From NCBI GenBank assembly GCA_009773075.1, contig WOUX01000158.1:1-6681 (forward strand): a DNA stretch of 6,681 nt, written 5' to 3'. The translations under genes and the position numbers were made by a program. Origin of the DNA: a bacterium (GTDB taxonomy: Bacteria > Desulfobacterota > UBA8473). The notes below the pieces were generated by a model, which saw only the letters and a list, made by a program, of their open reading frames with translations, was not told the DNA's origin and did no database searches. Positions 1 through 4,242 of this stretch are shown here, piece after piece. Within the stretch, counting starts at the first letter, position 1. Each line of letters opens with the position of its first letter.

Positions 1-308
1 AGAAGTTTGTTTCTCAGTTTTTTGAATTCTGCTTCCCTGAGTGCCTTCTCCTTTTCGACAAGATCCTTCTCTTCCACATCCAGTACTTTGTAGCCCGAAT
101 CCTTAACTGTCCTTTTGAGTTCTCTTACGGATGCTATTCCCGGGGAATATTCAACGGTGGCTTTCTCTGTTGCCAGATTTACGGTTGCTTTAACAACTCC
201 CTTAACGCTGTTCAATGCCTTTTCCACCCTGGCTACACACGATGCACAGGTCATTCCCTGAATCGGAAGGGTGATCTTTTCCACATCATGTACAGAATCT
301 TCTGCCAT
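1..308 (-). CDS. copA: Heavy-metal (probably copper) translocating P-type ATPase, N-terminal part, cut by window edge
   Basis: Only the first 102 codons are in the window; the gene continues past position 1. Residues about 11-78 form a heavy-metal-associated (HMA) domain with the metal-binding motif GMTCASC (Cys21 and Cys24), followed by a charged linker rich in Lys and Glu (about 80-102) of the kind that leads to the first membrane segment in CopA-type ATPases. The family pumps Cu(I) across the inner membrane, for export or for loading cuproenzymes such as cbb3 oxidase. The ATG at 308 is preceded by a strong ribosome binding site (GGGGGGAG, 5 nt spacing) and lies 25 bp after ccmD, so it is probably co-transcribed with the ccm genes. 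A free-standing CopZ-like chaperone is unlikely, because the frame stays open past about 70 residues into a typical ATPase linker. The catalytic core is not visible, so the metal specificity is inferred. Confidence 0.85.
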   Translation of the reverse strand, partial: MAEDSVHDVEKITLPIQGMTCASCVARVEKALNSVKGVVKATVNLATEKATVEYSPGIASVRELKRTVKDSGYKVLDVEEKDLVEKEKALREAEFKKLRNKL

Positions 309-313
309 ATTTT

Positions 314-321
314 CTCCCCCC
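314..321 (-). promoter_or_regulatory. Ribosome binding site of copA
   Basis: The purine-rich GGGGGGAG lies 5 nt before the ATG at 308. It supports this start and independent translation initiation of the ATPase in the 25-bp gap after ccmD. Confidence 0.7.
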
Positions 322-333
322 TTAAAGGACAGC

Positions 334-477
334 TTATGAATGGTCTCCCAATGTCTTACTTATTTTCTCGATCTGCCTTTCCAGTGTTTTCTGCCTCCTG
401 GAGATGCTGAAGATGTAAATAAAGATAATCAGCCATGTGATACCAAAGGCAGCAAAGAGATAAAGAGTGCCAGCCAT
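334..477 (-). CDS. ccmD: CcmD-like small membrane protein of the heme exporter complex
   Basis: This is a 47-residue protein, found by reading the gap between ccmC and copA. It starts MAGTLYLFAAFG, has one hydrophobic segment (about residues 4-25) and then a short, strongly charged tail (SRRQKTLERQIEK). This size and layout are typical of CcmD, which holds CcmC and CcmE together and helps release holo-CcmE from the CcmABC complex. The position immediately after ccmC is the classical one. The ATG is supported by a GGAGGA site inside the last codons of ccmC with 7 nt spacing, and only 4 bp separate the two genes, so they are translationally linked. CcmD proteins are poorly conserved, so the call rests on size, topology and position. 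Confidence 0.85.
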   Translation of the reverse strand: MAGTLYLFAAFGITWLIIFIYIFSISRRQKTLERQIEKISKTLGDHS

Positions 478-481
478 TGAA

Positions 482-1192
482 CTATCCTCCCTGTTTTTCG
501 TGTTCAAGATGAATTTTGTCTTCTATGAAGGCTCTGATCTCCTCGACCTTGAATCTCATCTTCTCCAGCACAATCCTGTTTATGAGAAGCAATAAAAAAA
601 GAAGAAAAAAAGCGACAGACGCAATTATTAATGTATGTGTCATAGGCGTAGAAATACTAATGCCCTTCCCTGTGATAACTAAGGGATGTATAGTTCTCCA
701 TAGTCTGATGGCCAGGAAAGTAATAGGAACATTAATGAACCCAAAGATCCCGAATACGGCAGAAAAGGTTGATCGCTGATTTTCTCCTGCTACCCTTCGA
801 AGCATGAGATAGACAACATAAATAAACCAGAGAATAAGGGTTGTCGTTAATCTTGGATCCCACGTCCACCATACGTTCCAGATGGGTTTTGCCCATATGG
901 GGCCGGTTATCAAAACAATCGTGCAGAATATGACCCCTATTTCTGCAGAAGAAAAGGCTATCATATCCCATCGATGGTTTCTTTTATAGAGGTAAAGAAT
1001 ACTGGCTATAAAGGTTATGAAAAAGGCAAAAAAAGCTAAAAAAGCAGAAGGTACATGTAAGTAGAAAATCTTCTGCACAATGCCCATGCTCTTTTCAACA
1101 GGGGCATAAACAAATATGGCATAAAGAGCCAGAAGCATCATAAAAAAGGTGACGAATTGGAATATTTTGAGAAAGGCTCGATTGTGTGTCAA
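482..1192 (-). CDS. ccmC: Heme exporter / heme handling protein CcmC
   Basis: The product is a 236-residue membrane protein with about six hydrophobic segments. CcmC binds heme at its tryptophan-rich WWD periplasmic loop and passes it to CcmE. The WWD motif is clear at residues about 97-115 (core WNVWWTWDPR). The two conserved axial heme-ligand histidines of the family are present: His46 in YLHVPSA and His169 in RTIHP. The start codon is TTG at 1192, chosen because a good GAGGAA site overlapping the end of ccmB lies 5 nt upstream; the next in-frame Met, residue 18, would cut into the first membrane helix. Only 2 bp separate it from the ccmB stop. The C-terminal tail (about residues 208-236) is charged and helical. 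The family assignment is secure. Confidence 0.97.
   Translation of the reverse strand: MTHNRAFLKIFQFVTFFMMLLALYAIFVYAPVEKSMGIVQKIFYLHVPSAFLAFFAFFITFIASILYLYKRNHRWDMIAFSSAEIGVIFCTIVLITGPIWAKPIWNVWWTWDPRLTTTLILWFIYVVYLMLRRVAGENQRSTFSAVFGIFGFINVPITFLAIRLWRTIHPLVITGKGISISTPMTHTLIIASVAFFLLFLLLLINRIVLEKMRFKVEEIRAFIEDKIHLEHEKQGG
485..490 (-). promoter_or_regulatory. Ribosome binding site of ccmD inside the ccmC end
   Basis: The two glycine codons GGA GGA that end CcmC double as a near-perfect Shine-Dalgarno sequence, 7 nt before the ccmD ATG at 477. This fixes the ccmD start and indicates coupled translation. Confidence 0.7.
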
Positions 1193-1194
1193 TA

Positions 1195-1872
1195 TTATTC
1201 CTCTATGATAAAACCGAATGTTAAATAGGCAAGTAAAAGAAAAACCAGATCAAATGCAATTAAAATCTTTAGCCATGAATATATCTCTTGTATCGCTCCT
1301 CCCCAGAGAATTATGCCGGTTGCCTTAACCGAAGCAATAATCATGGGAACGGAGATCGGAAATACAAGGATTGACAGCATCACATCCCTTGCTTTTGTAG
1401 TTGCAGACATAGCGGAAAAGATTGTGCCTATAGTCGCAAATCCCAATGTCCCCAAAAAAATAATCAATCCCAGGGGCAATAGAAATGGTATGACATTTAT
1501 GTTATACAGAACGGTAACTATGGATAAAGTAAATATCTCCATAACGACCATAAAGATGAAAGTCCCGATCATCTTTCCCAGATAGATTCCCCATGGGCTT
1601 ATCGGGCAGAGGAGCAAACCATGAAGAGTTCCTCTGTCTCGTTCCACACCAAAGGACCTGCCTAATCCCATTAGACCTGAAAATATAAATGCTACCCAGA
1701 GGATCCCTGAGATGTTTTCCCTTAAATTTTTTAATCCTGTATCCAAGGCAAAGTTAAAGATAATCAATACCAGGAAGGAAAAGAGACACATTGAGAGGAG
1801 TATCTCTTTGGTGCGGAGTTCAGATGTGATGTCTTTCCACACGATGGCCCACACTTTTTGAATAAAAGTCAT
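1195..1872 (-). CDS. ccmB: Heme exporter permease CcmB
   Basis: The product is 225 residues, the usual length of CcmB. It is the integral membrane subunit that pairs with the CcmA ATPase in the CcmABCD complex, whose ATP hydrolysis frees heme-loaded CcmE. The N-terminus VWKDITSELRTKE is typical of the family. About six membrane segments are visible (near 23-41, 57-74, 100-125, 130-158, 165-183 and 205-222), together with the conserved cytoplasmic loop FGVERDRGTLHGLLL and the C-terminal permease region with SVPMIIASVKAT. The ATG at 1872 follows the ccmA stop by 8 bp and is preceded by a modest AGGTG site. The final codons GAG GAA serve as the ribosome binding site of ccmC. Confidence 0.97.
   Translation of the reverse strand: MTFIQKVWAIVWKDITSELRTKEILLSMCLFSFLVLIIFNFALDTGLKNLRENISGILWVAFIFSGLMGLGRSFGVERDRGTLHGLLLCPISPWGIYLGKMIGTFIFMVVMEIFTLSIVTVLYNINVIPFLLPLGLIIFLGTLGFATIGTIFSAMSATTKARDVMLSILVFPISVPMIIASVKATGIILWGGAIQEIYSWLKILIAFDLVFLLLAYLTFGFIIEE
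1198..1203 (-). promoter_or_regulatory. Ribosome binding site deciding the TTG start of ccmC
   Basis: GAGGAA, formed by the last two codons of ccmB, lies 5 nt upstream of the TTG at 1192. It is the reason for choosing TTG over the next in-frame ATG 17 codons later. Confidence 0.65.
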
Positions 1873-1880
1873 AGAGACAC

Positions 1881-2612
1881 CTATACAGGCAGTGCTTGTT
1901 CCCCTGTAAGTTTAAAATAGACCTCTTTAAAATCATCCTGAATTATCTTCGATATATCTTCCTTATAAACAAGATTCCCTGATTTTAAGATCGCTGCCTG
2001 AGTGCACAGTTCCAACCCTCTGTCTAAATCATGAGATGTCATGACTATGGTTTTCCCCTGATCTCGGAATTTTTTCAGGATTTGTTTGAAATCCTCAACA
2101 CCGTGTTGGTCCAGGCCGGTAAACGGTTCATCCAGAAAGAATATCAATGGGTCGTGGATTATTGCCCGGGCTACAGAAAGGCGCTGCTGCATCCCGCGAG
2201 AAAAGGTTTGGACATGATCGTTCATGTATCCTCTCAATCCTACCAGTCCCATAACCTCTTCAATCCTCTCTCTTAGATTCTTTACCTTATACATCCTCCC
2301 ATAGAATTTTAGGTTTTCATAGGCGGATAGATTGTTGTACAGAAATGTATTATGTGAAATAACCCCGATGACTTTATGCAGAGCTTCCCTATCGTATCCG
2401 GCATCAAACCCTGCGATCCAAACATTGCCTGAGGTTGGCAACATCAAGGAACACAGGATTTGGATTAGTGTTGTTTTCCCTGCTCCATTGGGGCCAAAGA
2501 GCGCCAGGAAATCGCCCTTTTTTAAAGAGAGGTCAATCTTGCGCAGGACTGTTTTAAAACCGAATTTCTTTACCAGCCCCCTGGCTTCAATGATGTAGTT
2601 GTCTTTACTCAT
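1881..2612 (-). CDS. ccmA: Heme exporter ATP-binding protein CcmA
   Basis: This is a 243-residue ABC ATPase. Walker A is at 40-48 (GPNGAGKTT), the signature at 137-150 (FSRGMQQRLSVARA), Walker B and D-loop at 156-168 (LIFFLDEPFTGLD) and the switch histidine is His194 (MTSHD). The usual Q-loop glutamine position near 86-89 reads ISHN, so the glutamine appears to be replaced. The frame is open up to 2660, but the start chosen is the ATG at 2612, because the extra 16 codons lie entirely within the end of ccmE and do not resemble the family. This gives an 8-bp overlap with ccmE (ATGAGTAA) and suggests translational coupling; no strong ribosome binding site is visible. With CcmB it drives release of holo-CcmE. 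General ABC families look alike, but the neighbours make the identity secure. Confidence 0.95.
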   Translation of the reverse strand: MSKDNYIIEARGLVKKFGFKTVLRKIDLSLKKGDFLALFGPNGAGKTTLIQILCSLMLPTSGNVWIAGFDAGYDREALHKVIGVISHNTFLYNNLSAYENLKFYGRMYKVKNLRERIEEVMGLVGLRGYMNDHVQTFSRGMQQRLSVARAIIHDPLIFFLDEPFTGLDQHGVEDFKQILKKFRDQGKTIVMTSHDLDRGLELCTQAAILKSGNLVYKEDISKIIQDDFKEVYFKLTGEQALPV

Positions 2613-3006
2613 ACTTTGACGCACACTTTGGCATGATTGTCGTTGCCATGAACTGTCCATTGCCCTTATATGTCCCCTCTACGACAACCTCCCTTCCAGG
2701 CTTAAAAGAATCAGGGACAACCCCCCTGTAATCAACGTTAAGGCTGGATTTATTGTCCTCTATTTTAAAAACTAGCCTTAAATCCTTAGAGTCCCATTGT
2801 ACAGAATCCGGGGATACGTTTCCCCCTATCCGTATTGTTTTATCCTGAATTTCTGATGATTTGGCCACTACCTCGCTTACCGTCAGATAGTAAGTCATGG
2901 TATCCCTTAACCCAGTATAGATGAGGTATCCGATTATGGATACGATGACAATAGAAATTAGAATGGGTTTAAGCCTTCTTCTCTTCTCCATCTTTTTAGC
3001 ACTCAT
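2605..3006 (-). CDS. ccmE: Heme chaperone CcmE, System I* type with CxxxY motif
   Basis: The product is 133 residues: a short basic cytoplasmic start (KKMEKRRRLKP), one membrane anchor (about 13-32), then a periplasmic beta-barrel (OB-fold) domain containing VRIGG-like (IRIGGNV), VDYRGVVPDSF and VVVEGTYKGNGQF, all typical of CcmE. CcmE binds heme covalently and carries it from CcmC to CcmF. Classical CcmE uses a histidine in HxxxY; here the motif at the extreme C-terminus is C128-A-S-K-Y132, the CxxxY variant of System I*. The flexible tail after the motif is almost absent (one residue). The ATG at 3006 has only a weak upstream ribosome binding site, and an in-frame ATG at 2991 is a possible alternative. 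The gene begins about 20 bp after the recognisable end of an IS630 fragment, so its original upstream region has been changed. Confidence 0.96.
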   Translation of the reverse strand: MSAKKMEKRRRLKPILISIVIVSIIGYLIYTGLRDTMTYYLTVSEVVAKSSEIQDKTIRIGGNVSPDSVQWDSKDLRLVFKIEDNKSSLNVDYRGVVPDSFKPGREVVVEGTYKGNGQFMATTIMPKCASKYE

Positions 3007-3028
3007 CTGTTTCAGTTCTCTTTGTCTG

Positions 3029-3163
3029 TTCCGCCATGTTCAACCAGCTACCGTGCTTTGGCGTGTAATGGATATCAAGTCGTTCCGCCAAACGTCTGGC
3101 TTCCTTGGGTTCGAATGTTTCGTAGAGTGAGGCGATATTATGGGTGTTCAGATTATCCATAAC
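3029..3163 (-). pseudogene. Remnant of an IS630-family transposase (C-terminal DDE region)
   Basis: Forty-five codons match the C-terminal part of IS630-family (DDE_3) transposases. They begin VMDNLNTHN, which includes a catalytic Asp, and end HYTPKHGSWLNMAE, which approaches the last catalytic Glu. Complete proteins of this family are several times longer. The frame is open from 3229 to 2996, but residues before Val and after the last Glu do not look like transposase. The only start for the longer frame is an isolated TTG overlapping hicB, so this is a decayed fragment, not a gene. It lies between hicB and ccmE and its 3' side runs into the ccmE leader. No terminal inverted repeats were recognised. 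Confidence 0.85.
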
Positions 3164-3212
3164 GCTTGAACTGAGGCGCCTGTGAACGCAGAGCGAAGAA
3201 CGAGCACCGCTT

Positions 3213-3593
3213 TTACAGGTCACTCTCAAGTGAATTGTTATCCCTCAAAGCATCAGGCTGTGAAATTATTTTTTTTAATACCTTATTGCAAAAGTTATTT
3301 AAACTTTCATCTGCTTGCATTGCCCTAATGGCAAGTGCTTTGTGCAAGTCACTATCAATTCGTAATTGAAATTTACCTGAATATTTTTTTGTAGAAATAT
3401 TTGAAGGTAGTGGTCTATTATCTTCTTTATAAATTTCAACCCACTCTTCGAGAATTTGGCATAATTCATGGTAAACTTTTTCTTCGTTATCCCCATGGCA
3501 ACACTTTCCAATCCAACCAGGAATTGACCCAACATAGCACTGATCTTCTTCCGACCATTCAACAATTTTTAAAAAACGGTGTTTATTTTTCAT
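3213..3593 (-). CDS. hicB: HicB-family antitoxin
   Basis: The product is 126 residues in two parts. The N-terminal half (about 7-60) is the HicB-like partial RNase H fold that covers the toxin active site, with the family pattern EWSEEDQCYVGSIPGW followed by a region around WVEIYKEDNRPLP. The C-terminal half (about 72-110, starting SGKFQLRIDSDLHKALA) is a ribbon-helix-helix DNA-binding domain, used for autorepression of hicAB. The ATG overlaps the hicA stop by 4 bp (ATGA), with GGAG about 9 nt upstream, so the pair is translationally coupled. A lysine- and isoleucine-rich composition and AT-rich codons set it apart from the neighbouring ccm genes. The gene looks intact. No clear terminator follows it. 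Confidence 0.95.
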   Translation of the reverse strand: MKNKHRFLKIVEWSEEDQCYVGSIPGWIGKCCHGDNEEKVYHELCQILEEWVEIYKEDNRPLPSNISTKKYSGKFQLRIDSDLHKALAIRAMQADESLNNFCNKVLKKIISQPDALRDNNSLESDL

Positions 3594-3784
3594 TTTTGAG
3601 ACTCCTTAATTTTCACTTCAACTTCTTTTTCTTGATAATGCTTCGCATCATCTCCAAGTTTACCTGAAATTGTAATGGCAATGCCTTTGGGATGAATGTA
3701 ATTTCTATGGCTTCCTTTTCCACCCCGGTTAATAAATCCAGCCTTCTCAAGGTCTTTAATAAGTTGCCTGATTTTCCGTGCCAT
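3590..3784 (-). CDS. hicA: HicA-family toxin (mRNA interferase)
   Basis: The product is 64 residues, a usual HicA length. HicA is a small double-stranded-RNA-binding-like protein that cleaves mRNA and halts translation. The family pattern KIRQLIKDLEKAGF at the start, then GGKGSHRNYIHPKG with the expected catalytic histidine (His26), and the closing lysine-rich helix are all present, so the toxin looks active. It precedes hicB with a 4-bp overlap, the common toxin-first order. No ribosome binding site is visible before the ATG, and the predicted promoter would place the transcript start almost on the ATG, suggesting a leaderless or weakly translated toxin message. The pair sits inside accessory DNA between ccm genes and was probably acquired. 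Confidence 0.95.
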   Translation of the reverse strand: MARKIRQLIKDLEKAGFINRGGKGSHRNYIHPKGIAITISGKLGDDAKHYQEKEVEVKIKESQK

Positions 3785-3790
3785 AGAGTT

Positions 3791-3819
3791 ATAGTATCAA
3801 TGTGGTATCAATATGTCAA
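3791..3819 (-). promoter_or_regulatory. Predicted sigma-70-type promoter of hicAB
   Basis: A perfect -35 box TTGACA (3819-3814) is followed after exactly 17 bp by TACTAT (3796-3791) as the -10 box, 4 of 6 consensus bases. The expected start of transcription falls within a few bases of the hicA ATG at 3784. The call comes from sequence pattern only. Confidence 0.6.
3794..3812 (-). promoter_or_regulatory. Candidate HicB operator: two ATTGATAC direct repeats, 11 bp apart
   Basis: ATTGATAC occurs twice (3812-3805 and 3801-3794) with a period of 11 bp, one helical turn, lying between and over the -35 and -10 boxes of the hicAB promoter. Ribbon-helix-helix repressors often bind such short repeats on one face of DNA, and HicB carries that domain. 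Binding by HicB is inferred. Confidence 0.4.
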
Positions 3820-3841
3820 TTGGTTTTGTTGTAAGGGCAGG

Positions 3842-3894
3842 GGGGCAAAATCAGCCGACGCTGTAAGCGGTCGGCTGGATTGTGTTGTTATGGC
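3842..3894 (-). other. attC-like imperfect hairpin (possible integron cassette recombination site, incomplete)
   Basis: Read on the minus strand, the stretch begins GCCATAACAAC immediately after the stop of the nuclease fragment and continues with an imperfect hairpin. The arms at 3852-3862 and 3866-3877 form an 11-bp stem with one unpaired base and a 3-nt apex, and three more pairs can form after a second unpaired base. Unpaired single bases in an otherwise long stem, an AAC box just after a stop codon, and the flank GGCTGATTTTG are features of integron attC sites. The closing GTTRRRY box is missing at the expected place, where a run of C is found instead. A simple transcription terminator is less likely, because only four T follow. 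This is a pattern-based suggestion. Confidence 0.35.
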
Positions 3895-3895
3895 T

Positions 3896-4129
3896 CTACA
3901 AACCGAATGAAGACGTTAAACTGGACTGCCCAACCCCATGTTTAACAGTTGAACCACTGGGACTTTTTTTGTATTCAATGGCTATGAGATAGGGTTCCGT
4001 AATAATGAAGTCTGGATAGTTCCTTGTACCAAATGTTGAGGGTCGTGCCTTTCCATATTGTCCTTCCTGCCCCTCCCAGTAAAAGGACTTATTGGCTTTT
4101 GCAACGAAGTCTTTATAGCCTGCTTTTTT
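3896..4129 (-). pseudogene. Fragment of a PD-(D/E)XK-type nuclease-like protein
   Basis: A frame of 77 codons ends at TAG (3898-3896). It reads as real protein: YKDFVAKANKSFYWEGQEGQ near the start, then GTRNYPDFIITEPYLIAIEYK and KSPSGSTVKHGVGQS. The PD...(11 residues)...E-x-K arrangement on predicted beta-strands is the catalytic pattern of the PD-(D/E)XK nuclease fold, as in restriction enzymes and similar proteins. No start codon is present, and upstream the frame runs into the 18-bp repeats and a stop at 4177-4175. After GQS the sequence looks unlike a nuclease continuation and stops within nine residues. It is therefore cut at both ends. The exact family is not recognised. Confidence 0.55.
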
Positions 4130-4165
4130 GGTAATTCCGGGGACAGTGGTAATCCCGGGGACAGT
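4130..4165. repeat. Two tandem 18-bp repeats, GGTAATYCCGGGGACAGT
   Basis: Copies at 4130-4147 and 4148-4165 differ at a single base (T or C at unit position 7). The second copy continues as GGGGACAGTATACTTAATT. The GGGGACAGT core resembles short repeats often seen beside REP-associated (Y1-type) transposase genes in Desulfobacterota and similar genomes; this is recalled, not verified. No transposase for it is in the window. Confidence 0.7.
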
Positions 4166-4204
4166 ATACTTAATTCAAACTTTCCTTACATTCAATTGTA
4201 TATA

Positions 4205-4238
4205 CTGTTGCCCAAATCCCTTTTTGCTTGGGCAGCAG
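4205..4238 (-). other. Hairpin just after the anchored-protein gene (weak terminator candidate)
   Basis: Arms at 4205-4215 and 4228-4238 pair over 11 positions with one mismatch, around a 12-nt loop. It starts 5 bp past the stop codon at 4243. No T-run follows on the minus strand, so intrinsic termination is doubtful. It could instead be part of the repeat element that follows, since CAGTATA (4207-4201) and TATACTG (4168-4162) also form an inverted pair. Confidence 0.35.
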
Positions 4239-4242
4239 CCCG

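Noticed and set aside
516..779. Plus-strand open frames over the ccm genes, here and at 1313-1585, 2031-2276, 2332-2598 and 5017-5334.
   Set aside because: They are antisense to well-conserved ccm genes or to the anchored-protein gene, have no recognisable domains, and have low-complexity or unlikely sequences.
2613..2660. A longer CcmA beginning at 2660.
   Set aside because: The extra 16 residues are the ccmE end read in another frame and do not resemble CcmA; the ATG at 2612 gives the normal family length.
2996..3229. A 77-residue gene between hicB and ccmE.
   Set aside because: Its only start is a TTG inside hicB, its ends do not match anything, and the middle is a piece of an IS630 transposase, so it is a remnant.
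3851..3878. Rho-independent terminator upstream of hicA.
   Set aside because: The stem is strong, but the following T-run is only four bases and is interrupted by G and C; its bulges fit an attC-like structure better.
4130..4165. A CRISPR array start.
   Set aside because: Only two units are present, they are directly adjacent with no spacer, and no cas genes are visible.
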